Positions 7,961-17,000 of a DNA stretch of 64,000 bases are shown in pieces. Where the stretch lies: NCBI GenBank assembly GCA_963778185.1, contig CAVZTF010000002.1, positions 62,001-126,000 of the forward strand. The letters are read 5' to 3'. Under the pieces are notes generated by a model, which worked only from the letters and a program-made list of their open reading frames with translations, searched no databases and was not told the DNA's origin. Numbering within the stretch: the stretch's first letter is position 1; every line of letters begins with the position of its first letter. A program made the position numbers and the translations under genes. Source of the stretch: RPQJ01 sp963778185 (lineage in GTDB: Bacteria; Pseudomonadota; Gammaproteobacteria; Steroidobacterales; Steroidobacteraceae).

Positions 7961-9703
7961 ATGACGACGACGAACCGCGCGTTGCGAGACTGGGTCGCAG
8001 GGACCGCCAAGCTCACCCAGCCCGAACACATCCACTGGTGCACAGGATCGGACACGGAGCGCGACGAACTCGTCGACCTGATGCTGACCCGCGGCGACCT
8101 GCTCGAGCTCGACCAGGCGACTTTCCCGAACTGCCACCTGCACCGCTCGCACCCGACCGATGTGGCGCGCGTCGAGCACCTCACCTTCATCTGCACGACG
8201 AAGAAGGAAGACGCGGGCCCCAACAACAACTGGATGGATCCGGCCGAGGCGCACCGCAAGGTCGACGCGCTGTTCGCCGGGTGCATGAAGGGGCGCACGC
8301 TCTACGTCGTGCCCTACTGCATGGGCCCGATCAACTCGCCCTACTCGCGTTGCGGCGTGGAGATCACCGACAGCCCCTACGTCGTGCTCAACATGCGCAT
8401 CATGACCCGCATGGGCACGGCCGCCCTGCAGCGCATCGAGCGCGACGGCACCTTCGTCAAGGGCCTGCACTCGGTGGGTGACCTCGACCCCGAGCGCCGC
8501 TACATCATGCATTTCCCCGACGAACTCTCGATCAAGAGCATCGGCTCGGGCTACGGCGGCAACGCCCTGCTCGGCAAGAAGTGCCACGCGCTCAGGATCG
8601 CGAGCTGGCAGGCGCGCACCGAAGGCTGGCTCGCCGAGCACATGCTGATCGTCGGCCTCGAGAACCCGCGCGGCGAGGTGCATTACATCGCCGGCGCGTT
8701 CCCGTCGGCCTGCGGCAAGACCAACCTCGGCATGCTGATCCCCCCCGACACGATGCCGGGCTGGAAGGTGTGGACCATCGGCGAGGACATCGCCTGGCTG
8801 CACGTGGGCCAGGACGGCCGCCTGCGTGCGATCAATCCCGAATCCGGCTACTTCGGCGTGGTCCCGGGCACCAGCCCCAAGACCAACCGCAATGCCTACG
8901 AGATGATCCACCACGACACGATCTTCACCAACGTGGCGGTGACGGCCGACAACCAGCCGTGGTGGGAAGGCCGCATCAGCGGCGAGCCGGTGACCGACTG
9001 GCAGGGCCGACCGTACGACAGGACGAACGGCCCGGCCGCCCACCCGAACTCGCGCTTCACGGTGTCGGCGAAGCAGAACCCGGCCTACAACCATCTCATG
9101 GAGCACCCGGACGGCGTTCCCATCTCGGCGATCCTCTTCGGCGGGCGCCGTCGCGAAGTCGCCCCGCTCGTGTACGAAGCCCGTGACTGGGCGCACGGCG
9201 TGATGGTCGGCGCGGGCATGGCATCGGAGACGACGGCCGCCGCCGTCGGCCAGGTGGGCGTCGTGCGCCGCGACTCGATGGCGATGAAGCCGTTCTGCGG
9301 CTACAACTTCGCCGACTACTGGGCGCACTGGTTGTCGTTCGAGGGCCGCGTCGCGAAGCTGCCGAAGGTCTTCCACGTGAACTGGTTCCGGCAGGACAAG
9401 AACGGCAAGTTCCTCTGGCCGGGCTTCGGCGACAACCTGCGCGTGCTCTCCTGGATCATCGACCGTTGCGAGGGCCGCGCGGGCGCGCACGAGACGCCGA
9501 TCGGCTTCCTGCCGAACAAGGAGGACCTCGACCTCGAGGGACTCGAACTCCCCGAGGGCGCGCTGCACCAGTTGCTCGAGATCGACCACGAGGCCTGGCA
9601 CCGGGAGATCGACGACGTCGGCCGCTACCTCGGCGAGTACGGCGATCGCACGCCGCCGGCGCTCCTCGAGCAGTACCAGCGGGTCAAGAAGGCGCTCGGC
9701 TGA
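7961..9703 (+). CDS. pckG: Phosphoenolpyruvate carboxykinase (GTP)
   Basis: The predicted protein has 580 residues from ATG 7961, within the normal range for GTP-type enzymes. It catalyses oxaloacetate + GTP to PEP + GDP + CO2, the first committed step of gluconeogenesis, in the cytoplasm. Visible signatures are the kinase-1a P-loop FPSACGKTN (Ser249-Asn255), the active-site stretch GPINSPYSRCGVEITDSPYV, the metal-binding region TIGEDIAWLHVG, and the guanine-site FCGYNFADYW. No residue is missing. It is monocistronic, flanked by the phasin terminator and by a bidirectional hairpin downstream. Confidence 0.97.
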   Translation: MTTTNRALRDWVAGTAKLTQPEHIHWCTGSDTERDELVDLMLTRGDLLELDQATFPNCHLHRSHPTDVARVEHLTFICTTKKEDAGPNNNWMDPAEAHRKVDALFAGCMKGRTLYVVPYCMGPINSPYSRCGVEITDSPYVVLNMRIMTRMGTAALQRIERDGTFVKGLHSVGDLDPERRYIMHFPDELSIKSIGSGYGGNALLGKKCHALRIASWQARTEGWLAEHMLIVGLENPRGEVHYIAGAFPSACGKTNLGMLIPPDTMPGWKVWTIGEDIAWLHVGQDGRLRAINPESGYFGVVPGTSPKTNRNAYEMIHHDTIFTNVAVTADNQPWWEGRISGEPVTDWQGRPYDRTNGPAAHPNSRFTVSAKQNPAYNHLMEHPDGVPISAILFGGRRREVAPLVYEARDWAHGVMVGAGMASETTAAAVGQVGVVRRDSMAMKPFCGYNFADYWAHWLSFEGRVAKLPKVFHVNWFRQDKNGKFLWPGFGDNLRVLSWIIDRCEGRAGAHETPIGFLPNKEDLDLEGLELPEGALHQLLEIDHEAWHREIDDVGRYLGEYGDRTPPALLEQYQRVKKALG

Positions 9704-9817
9704 CGGTTTTGCCGCTCCATGTCGGACGCCGCAGCGCGAGCGCTGGAGCGAGGCGGAACTGACCTCACCGGCCCATTGACGACATTTCGCCTCGATCCCG
9801 CTCGCGCCAGGGAACGC

Positions 9818-9851
9818 CGAAAATCCGCGTGGCTCGGCACGCGGATTTTCG
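9818..9851. terminator. Bidirectional terminator between pckG and the cyclase gene
   Basis: A perfect 14-bp stem (9818-9831 with 9838-9851) with a 6-nt loop lies between two convergent genes. The stem base is A-rich on one side and T-rich on the other (GAAAATCC / GGATTTTC), as in bidirectional intrinsic terminators. The rest of 9704-9945 contains nothing recognisable. Confidence 0.75.
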
Positions 9852-9945
9852 AAGCGCGGTAGACCTGGAGCGGGGAATCTCACCCGCCGAGCCTCTCGCT
9901 CGGCCGGCGGTCACGTCAGTAGACCGCCCGCGACAGCGAGAAGGG

Positions 9946-10848
9946 TCAATCCTCGAGCTGGTAGCGAATCGCGTCCGTGGCCGTCGGCTCCGGCAAGTGC
10001 CCGAGCCCGATCAGCCCCTTGCCCTGCAGCGGCACCGAGTCCCGCCGCACGAAGGCTTCCTTGCCTTCGTCGTTGGTGACGAACGTGCCGTTGGTACTCT
10101 GGTCCACCAGCATGAACTTGTTGCGCTCGAGCTCGATGCGCGCGTGCAGCCGGGACACCAGGCTGCCCTTGATCACGATGTCGTTGTCGTCGGCCCGGCC
10201 CATGGTGAGGCTGCCGTGCCCGTCACCCAGCACGAACTCGCGCCCGAGGTAGCGCACGCGCACGCGCCGCGTCCGGTGGCCCGTGCGCGCGTCGATCGCG
10301 ATCGAGGGCAGCATGCTCGTCGCGTCCTCCTGCTGCCACAGCACCTCGAAGAGTTCCATCTCCTCGCTGTGGCCCCGCACGGAGGTGACGTCGATCTGGC
10401 GCGTCACCGCCCGCCACTCGGGCGACAGGCGCTCGACGGCGCCGGAGGTCAGGATGATCTGCCCGGCCTTGGCCTGGCTCGTCATGCGGTTCGCCGTGTG
10501 CACGGACGAGCCGAAGATGTCCCGGTTCTCGAGCACCACGGGCCCGAAATGGCAGCCGATTCGCAGCGCGACGTGCTGGCCCTGGACCGCGAGCTCGGGC
10601 CGCGCGCCGATGTCCTGCTGCATCTCGCCCGCGGCGTTCACCGCATCGTCGACGGTCGGGAAGATGGCGAGGATCTCGTCGCCGATGGTCTTGATCACGG
10701 TGCCGCGGTTGCGATCGGTGGCCTCGCGCATGAGATCCACGCAGCTCACGATCATGTCGCGCGCGCTGTGGTCTCCGAGCAGCTCGTACAGCCGCGTGCT
10801 GCCGACCACGTCGGCGAACAGTACCGCGACTTCCGTTTCGTTGCTCAT
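9946..10848 (-). CDS. Class III adenylate/guanylate cyclase with C-terminal FHA domain
   Basis: The predicted protein has 300 residues. The N-terminal half is a class III nucleotidyl cyclase catalytic domain: metal-binding Asp13 in VLFADVVGSTRLYELLGD, GTVIKTIGDEILAIF with the second metal Asp, and GCHFGPVVLENRDIFGSSVH near the transition-state residues. The C-terminal part (about 215-290) is a forkhead-associated domain with SLTMGRADDNDIV, SRLHARIE and DQSTNGTFV, which bind phosphothreonine peptides. It should make a cyclic nucleotide under control of a Ser/Thr-phosphorylated partner; the substrate is not certain. It is soluble, with no membrane segment. Start ATG 10848 is only 10 nt from a perfect -10 element. 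Confidence 0.9.
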   Translation of the reverse strand: MSNETEVAVLFADVVGSTRLYELLGDHSARDMIVSCVDLMREATDRNRGTVIKTIGDEILAIFPTVDDAVNAAGEMQQDIGARPELAVQGQHVALRIGCHFGPVVLENRDIFGSSVHTANRMTSQAKAGQIILTSGAVERLSPEWRAVTRQIDVTSVRGHSEEMELFEVLWQQEDATSMLPSIAIDARTGHRTRRVRVRYLGREFVLGDGHGSLTMGRADDNDIVIKGSLVSRLHARIELERNKFMLVDQSTNGTFVTNDEGKEAFVRRDSVPLQGKGLIGLGHLPEPTATDAIRYQLED

Positions 10849-10858
10849 CAGTCGACGG

Positions 10859-10864
10859 ATTATA
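10859..10864 (-). promoter_or_regulatory. TATAAT element 10 nt before the cyclase ATG
   Basis: The minus strand carries TATAAT at 10864-10859 with the ATG at 10848. Transcription would start within a few bases of the start codon, giving a leaderless or near-leaderless mRNA; no Shine-Dalgarno is visible. The -35 region is weak. Confidence 0.4.
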
Positions 10865-10883
10865 CAGATGCGGGTCGGCCGGA

Positions 10884-11861
10884 CTACGCGTCGTCCCGGA
10901 CGATGCGCAGCGAGGCCCGCAGGACCTCGGCGTCCGCGCCCGGCCGGACACCCTGCTCGCCGAGGTGTCGGCGCCAGGTGCGGGCACCCGGGAATCCGGC
11001 GTAGAGCCCGTGCAGGTGCCTGAGCAGCGATGGCAGCCGGTGGCCTTCGGCCAGCATCTGCTCGGTGTAGGCTGCGTAGCGCTCGATGATTTCGCGGCGG
11101 GCGGGCGGCGTCCACTCCGTGTCGACGAATTCGCCGTGCAGCTGCGCAAGCAGGTACGGCTGCTCGTAGGCCTGCCGCCCGAGCATCACGCCGTCGAACC
11201 GCGGCAGCCACTCCCTCACCTGCGAGACCGTCTTGAGCCCGCCGTTCAGCACCACTTCGAGGTCGGGGTGCTCCTCCTTCAGGCGCCACGGTATCTCGTA
11301 GCGCAGCGGCGGAACCTCGCGGTTCTCCTTGGGAGTCAGGCCCTGCAGGTAGGCCTTGCGGGCGTGGACGATGAAGGTCCGCACGCCCGCTTCCCGCACG
11401 ACGGTGATGAAATGATGGAAGAATCCGTAGTCGTCGAGTTCGTCGATGCCGATGCGGCACTTGACCGTGACCGGCACGCGCACCGCCTCGCGCATGGCGC
11501 GCACGCAGTCCGCCACGATCTGCGGTTCGGCCATCAGGCACGCGCCGAAGTTGCCGTTCTGCACGCGGTCGCTCGGGCAGCCCACGTTGAGGTTGATCTC
11601 GTCGTAGCCGCGCTCGGCGCCGAGCCGCGCGGCCCACGCGAGCAACTCCGGGTCCGAACCGCCGAGCTGCAGCGCGACCGGATGCTCGCTCGGGTCGTAG
11701 GCCAGCAGTCGCTCGACGTGGCCGTGCCTGAGCGCCTGCGCGGTGACCATTTCCGTGTACAGCAGCGCGCCCGGGCTCACCAGCCGCATCAGGTAGCGGC
11801 AGTGGCGATCCGTGTAGTCCATCATCGGGGCGACCGAGATCCGGCGATCGATGACCGTCAT
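10884..11861 (-). CDS. dusA: tRNA-dihydrouridine(20/20a) synthase DusA
   Basis: The predicted protein has 325 residues. The N-terminal FMN-binding TIM barrel starts RRISVAPMMDYTDRHCRYL. The DusA signature LNVGCPSDRVQNGNFGACLM includes the probable catalytic Cys95. FHARKA-type and VVLNGG (phosphate-binding) stretches and GVMLGRQAYEQPY complete the barrel before the helical tRNA-binding domain. It reduces uridine 20/20a in the tRNA D-loop using NADPH and FMN. Start ATG 11861 overlaps the stop of the upstream ligase gene by 4 nt (ATGA), so translation is probably coupled. The frame is open further upstream, but that part belongs to the ligase gene. Confidence 0.96.
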   Translation of the reverse strand: MTVIDRRISVAPMMDYTDRHCRYLMRLVSPGALLYTEMVTAQALRHGHVERLLAYDPSEHPVALQLGGSDPELLAWAARLGAERGYDEINLNVGCPSDRVQNGNFGACLMAEPQIVADCVRAMREAVRVPVTVKCRIGIDELDDYGFFHHFITVVREAGVRTFIVHARKAYLQGLTPKENREVPPLRYEIPWRLKEEHPDLEVVLNGGLKTVSQVREWLPRFDGVMLGRQAYEQPYLLAQLHGEFVDTEWTPPARREIIERYAAYTEQMLAEGHRLPSLLRHLHGLYAGFPGARTWRRHLGEQGVRPGADAEVLRASLRIVRDDA

Positions 11862-12991
11862 GTCCGCGCGGTCTCCTCCAGCAGCCAGCGCATGACGCAG
11901 CGCAGCGCCTCCTCCTCCGTCACGCCTGACTGCAGCGCCTGCGTGTAGACAGCGATCTGCCGGTGCGCGCTCGTGCCGCGCGCGACGATCTCGCGCAGGC
12001 CCTCGATCTCGGCCACGCAATCGAGCGCCTCGGCGTCCTCGTGCACCAGCGCAATCAGCTCCTCGAGCAGTTCGGCGAACGGCACGATGCGCTGCCGGCC
12101 GAGGTCGAGCAGGCCGGAGTCGTAGGAATAACGCATCGCGCGCCAGCGGTTTTCGCCCAGCAGCAGGTGGGAGTACATGCGCCAGCGCTGGTTGCCGCGG
12201 CGCAGGCGGTAGAGCATGCGCACCAGGCACTGGTTAAGCGCGGCGAGCCTGAGCGAATCCTCGAGCGTCGTGCAGCAGTCCATCACCCGCGTCTCGAGCG
12301 TCGGGAAGCGCGCGCTCGGGCGCAGGTCCCACCAGATGCGCGAGGTGTCGGACAGGATGCCCGTCTCGACCAGGATGTCGGTGTGGCGGCGGTACTCGCC
12401 CCAGCTCGAGAATTGCTCGGGAAGGCCCGTGCGCGGCACGCCGTTGAAGACCATGAGGCGGAACGACATCAGGCCGGTGCGCTCGCCCTCCCAGAACGGC
12501 GAGCTGCACGACAGGGCGAGCAGGTGCGGCAGGAAGTACGTGAGCTGGTTCATCAGGTCGATGCGCAGGTCCTCGTCCTCGACACCGACGTGCACGTGCA
12601 GCCCGCAGATCATCATGCGTCGCGCCGCGCCCTGCATCTCCTCGAGCAGCGCCACGTAGCGCTCCTTGTCGGTGCGCTTCTGCCTGGAGGACAGCGAGAA
12701 CGGGTGGCTCGACGCGGCGATCGGCGCCAGGCCGTAGCGCGCGCTTTCCTCGATCACCGCGCGGCGCAACTCGCCGAGCTCCATGCGCGCCTCGGGGATG
12801 GAGCGGCAGACGGGCGTGGCGACCTCGACCTGCGAGCGCAGGAACTCCGGGAAGGCCCGCCCGGCCGTGCGCTCGTGCAGGTCGGCGAAAAGCTCGGGCG
12901 GCGGCTCGCTCGCCACGGCGAGGGTCTCGCGGTCGACGAGGAGGTATTCCTCCTCGACACCCAGGGTCAGCGTGGGCTCGCGGATCGCCAT
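11858..12991 (-). CDS. Carboxylate-amine ligase, YbdK / glutamate-cysteine ligase type 2 family
   Basis: The predicted protein has 377 residues, the family length. The N-terminus TLTLGVEEEYLLVDRETL contains the glutamate-rich ATP/Mg site. Further signatures are ICGLHVHVGVEDEDLRIDLMNQLTYFLP and RIWWDLRPSARFPTLETRVMD. Family members have weak glutamate-cysteine ligase activity, and the true substrate of most is unknown. It overlaps the upstream N-formylglutamate amidohydrolase by 25 nt and dusA by 4 nt, giving a tight three-gene minus-strand unit. The link to an amidohydrolase acting on glutamate derivatives is suggestive but not proof of a common pathway. Confidence 0.92.
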   Translation of the reverse strand: MAIREPTLTLGVEEEYLLVDRETLAVASEPPPELFADLHERTAGRAFPEFLRSQVEVATPVCRSIPEARMELGELRRAVIEESARYGLAPIAASSHPFSLSSRQKRTDKERYVALLEEMQGAARRMMICGLHVHVGVEDEDLRIDLMNQLTYFLPHLLALSCSSPFWEGERTGLMSFRLMVFNGVPRTGLPEQFSSWGEYRRHTDILVETGILSDTSRIWWDLRPSARFPTLETRVMDCCTTLEDSLRLAALNQCLVRMLYRLRRGNQRWRMYSHLLLGENRWRAMRYSYDSGLLDLGRQRIVPFAELLEELIALVHEDAEALDCVAEIEGLREIVARGTSAHRQIAVYTQALQSGVTEEEALRCVMRWLLEETART

Positions 12992-13779
12992 GCGCCCTCC
13001 GCAAGCAGGCCGCGGACGACTTTTGCCAGGATGCGTACCCAGCGCTCGACACCCGCCGGGGACTCGAGCAGGTCCTGGCGTACCTCGATGCAGACGTGCG
13101 GCAGCCCGGCCAGCTCGGCATGACGATCCACCGTGTAGTCGGACGGGTGCTTGCCGCTGTACGGCTCGTTGTCACCGACCACCAGGCCCTCGATGGCGCC
13201 GAGGCCGGCGATCATCCGCCGGGCGCTGGTCTCGTCCTTGTCCCACAGCACGCCGACGTGCCAGGGCCGCGCGCGGCCGGCCAGCACGGGCGTGAACGTG
13301 TGCACCGCGGCGAACAGCGGCGTGACTCCGCGCGCCCGGAAACCCGCCAGCATGGCCTCGATGGCCTCGTGGTAGGGATCGAACAGGTACGCGAGGCGCG
13401 CGAGGCGCGCGGCCTCGGTGAGCGACTGGTTGCCGGGGATCGCCCAGCCGTCGCTTTCCTCGCGAAAGGCTTCGGGGTCGCCCGGCCGGCGATTGCAGTC
13501 CACGACCAGGCGCGAGTAGCCCGCCAGCACGGCCGGTGCGTCGAGCGCGTTCGACAGGCCCCGGGCCAGTTCGCCCGCCCCGATGTCCCAGGCGATGTGC
13601 TGCCAGCTCGGCAGCTCCGGCAGTCCCAGGCGTTCCAGGCTCCTCGGAAAGGCACGGCTCGCGTGGTCGCAAACGACCAGCACGGGCGATTCGCCGTGCT
13701 CGTGCAGGATCGTGAAGGGCGGCGGATCGTCCCGGCCGACCAGGGGAAGCGCCGGGTCCGGGATCTGTGGGGTGGCCAA
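12967..13779 (-). CDS. N-formylglutamate amidohydrolase family protein
   Basis: The predicted protein has 270 residues from a TTG at 13779; no ATG or GTG lies in a suitable place, so the exact start is uncertain. Family signatures are SPVLVVCDHASRAFP near the N-terminus, GAGELARGLS, LVVDCNRRPGDPEAF, FAAVHTFTPVLAGRARPWHVG-type and VCIEVRQDLL. These hydrolases cleave N-formyl-glutamate to formate and glutamate in histidine breakdown, but many members occur outside hut operons, as here. Its frame stays open far upstream through the antisense of the GGDEF/EAL gene into the MBOAT gene; this is incidental. Confidence 0.88.
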   Translation of the reverse strand: MATPQIPDPALPLVGRDDPPPFTILHEHGESPVLVVCDHASRAFPRSLERLGLPELPSWQHIAWDIGAGELARGLSNALDAPAVLAGYSRLVVDCNRRPGDPEAFREESDGWAIPGNQSLTEAARLARLAYLFDPYHEAIEAMLAGFRARGVTPLFAAVHTFTPVLAGRARPWHVGVLWDKDETSARRMIAGLGAIEGLVVGDNEPYSGKHPSDYTVDRHAELAGLPHVCIEVRQDLLESPAGVERWVRILAKVVRGLLAEGAWRSASPR

Positions 13780-13927
13780 GGTGTGGAAGCGCGAACCAGT
13801 GTGGGGGCCGGGATTGTAACCCGCGGGCCCTAATGCGAACCCCGTCACACCGTTCGTCGGACGGACCCGCCTACCATCCGGCTCGATCCGCTCCCTTTGT
13901 GGGGGCGGCGGGTGGGATATCTTCGAC

Positions 13928-14086
13928 ATGGACCGGCTCTTCGGCAACAGGAAAAAGGACGTGCCGTTGCACCGCTGGCTGGGACTCCGGCCGGTCGACT
14001 TCGTGCGGGCGGCTGAAAGGCGCGCCGCCGTCCTCTTCCGCCAGCTGAGCGAGCAACGGGCTCGCCGTCGCCTCTCCCTCCCGTGA
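13928..14086 (+). CDS. Small basic protein translationally coupled to the GGDEF/EAL gene
   Basis: An ATG at 13928 opens a 52-residue reading frame (MDRLFGNRKKDVPLHRWLGL, then a helical RPVDFVRAAERRAAVLFRQ and an Arg-rich tail) ending at TGA 14084-14086. That stop overlaps the GTG start of the following gene by 3 nt (GTGA). Strong coupling and a plausible helix argue for a real gene. The Shine-Dalgarno is weak and I recognise no family. It could be a small partner or a leader that sets translation of the signalling protein. Confidence 0.45.
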   Translation: MDRLFGNRKKDVPLHRWLGLRPVDFVRAAERRAAVLFRQLSEQRARRRLSLP

Positions 14087-17000
14087 GCCTGCACCCGCTC
14101 CTGGAGCAGCAGTTCGACGACTCCCGCCAGGATGGCGGGCAGCTCGACCTGCGCAAGCTCCTGCAGGCGATCAGCGACGCCTACTCGGACTGGGACGACG
14201 AGCGTCGCGGCGTCGTGCGCTCGATGAAGATGCTCGCGGACGAGACCAGCGCCTATACCCGCGAGGTGCGCGAGAGCGCAGCCACGCAGTTGCAGGTGAT
14301 CCTCGACCACGTCAAGGACGCCATCCTGACCGTCGACGGCTCGGGACGCGTCGAGACGCTGAACACCACGGGCGAGCGGGTCTTTGGCTACGACGAGGAA
14401 GCCGTGCGCGGTCGCAGGGTCGACCTGCTGATCCCCTCGCTGGCCCGCCGGCCGCAGCTCAGGGAGGCCCTCGAGGAGCTGTCCGAGTCGCTCGAGGACA
14501 CCCAGTTCGACCTCGCGCCGCACGAGACCAAGGGCCGGCACCGCAACGGCACGCTGTTCGACGCCGAACTCGGCGTGAGCAAGGTCCGGCTCGACCGGCG
14601 CGAAGTCTTCATCGTCTGCCTGCGCGACACCACTGATCGCAAGCTCGCGGAGGCCGCGATTCGCGAGAGCGAGGCGCGCTACCGAACACTGGTCGAGAAC
14701 GCGCCCGAGGCCATCGTCGTCCTCGACATGGACCTGGGTCGCTTCGTCGAGTGCAACGACAACGCCGTGCGCTTCTTCAAGATGACGCGCGAGGAACTGC
14801 TGGCCTGCGGCCCGGAGAAGGTCAGCGCCCCCGAGCAAGCCGACGGCGCCCCGTCCTTCGGCGTCTCGCGCGGCCTGCTCGACCGGGCGCTCGCCGGCGA
14901 GACGCCCTGCTTCGAGTGGCTGCACCGCGACGCCCTCGGCCACGACATCCCCTGCGAGGTGCGCCTCGTGCGGCTGCCCTCCTCCGGGCGCCGCCTGGTC
15001 CGCGGCAGCATCACCGACATCACCGAGCGCAAGCGCAGCGAGCTCCTTGCCATCGGCGAGCGGAGGGTCTTCGAACGCATCACCGGCAACGTCAACCTGC
15101 CGGACACGCTCGAGAGCATCGCCGAGACCGCGGAGCGCGTCACTCCCGACGCCGTGTGCGCGGTCACGTTGTTCGACGCCGATGCGAACGCGCTGAGCCA
15201 CGTGGCCGGCCGTCATCTGCCGCAGCAGGTCGCCAGGGTCATCGAGCGGCTCGCAGTCGACCCGCGCAATGGATCCTGCGCCGCCGCGATCTACCTGCAG
15301 CGCCAGGTCATCGTGGCGGAAATCTCGCGCGACGCGCTCTGGGAAAACCTGCGCACGCCCGCCCTCGCCGCCGGACTGCGGGCCTGCTGGTCGACGCCGA
15401 TCCGCGCCTCCGACAGCCGCACGCTCGGCACGGTGGCATTCTACTTCCGCCAGCCGCGCAGCCCCCTCAAGCGCGACTTCGAGCTCATGGCCCGCCTGAC
15501 CGCGCTTGCCGGGATCGCGATCGAGCGCAAGCGCTCCGAGGAGGCGCTGCGCACCAGCGAAGCCCGTTATCGCGGACTGTTCGAGAACGTGATCGAAGGC
15601 GTCTACCGCACGGGGCCCGGCGGCCGGCTCGAGTCCGTCAACCCGGCGCTGGTGCGGATGCTCGGCTTCGAGAGCGCCGAGGAGCTGCTCGCCGTGCCCG
15701 CGACGCGCGAGATGTACGTCGACCCGGCCGCGCGTGACGCGATCATCGAGCTGCTGGAGCGCAACGGCGTGGTACGCAACGCCGAGTACCAGCTGCGCAA
15801 GCGCGGCGGCGAAGTGATCACGGTCATCGAGAACGCACGGGTGGTGCGCGACGCCGACGGCTCCATCATGGGCTATGAAGGCACGCTCGCCGACATCACC
15901 GAGCGCAAGCGCGCCGAAGTCCAGCTGTCCGAGGAAAAGGAAAAGGCGCAGGTCACGCTGCAGTCGATCGGCGACGCGGTCATCACCTCCGACGCCGAGG
16001 GGCGCATCGAGTACTTGAACCCCGTGGCCGAGGAACTCACCGGCTGGGAGACGCGCGAGGCCGCCGGACGGCCCGTCGCCGAAGTCTTCCACGTCGTGAG
16101 CGAGACCACGCGCCAGCCCGTCGAGAGCCCGCTGTTGCGCTGCCTGCGCGAGGGCCGCCTGGTGGATCTCAACGAGCCCACGCTGCTCGTCAACCGCCGC
16201 CTGCAGGAAATCTCGATCCAGGACTCGGCGGCCCCGATCCGCGACCGCGGCGGTCGCCTGATCGGCGCCGTCATGGTCTTCCACGACGTGAGCAACGAGC
16301 GGCGACTGCAGCGCGCGCTCGCCTACCAGGCCAGCCATGACGCCCTCACCGGGCTCATCAACCGCCGCGAATTCGAGAGCCGGCTGAACGATGCCCTGCA
16401 GACGGCGCAGCAGAACGAAAGCATGAGCCACGTGCTCATGTACCTGGACCTCGACCAGTTCAAGGTGGTGAACGACACCTGCGGCCACGAGGCCGGCGAC
16501 CGGCTGCTGAAGCAGGTCACGAGCGTCCTGCAGACCCGCATCCGCACCACCGACGTCCTCGCCCGGCTCGGCGGCGACGAGTTCGGCGTGCTCTTGCAGG
16601 ACTGCAACCTGGACACGGCCCAGCGCATCGCCGAGAACCTGCGCCAGGCGATCCGCGACTTCCGCTTCGTGTGGGAGGACCGGGTGATGAACGTGGGCGT
16701 CTCGATCGGCCTCGCCGAAATCAACGGCCGGGCGGAGTCGGTCGCGGCGGTGATGAGCGCCGCGGACGTCGCCTGCTACTCCGCCAAGGAATCGGGCCGC
16801 AACCGCGTGCAGACCTACAAGCAGGGCCGCGCGCCCGAGCGCCTGCGCGAGATGCAGTGGGTCTCGCGCATCAACCGCGCCTGCGAGGAGGACCGCCTGC
16901 TGCTGCACTGCCAGCCGATCGTGCCGATCCGCGCCGGCGTCGAGAAGCTGCGGCACTTCGAGCTCCTGCTGCGCATGCACGACGAAAGCGGGATGCTGGT

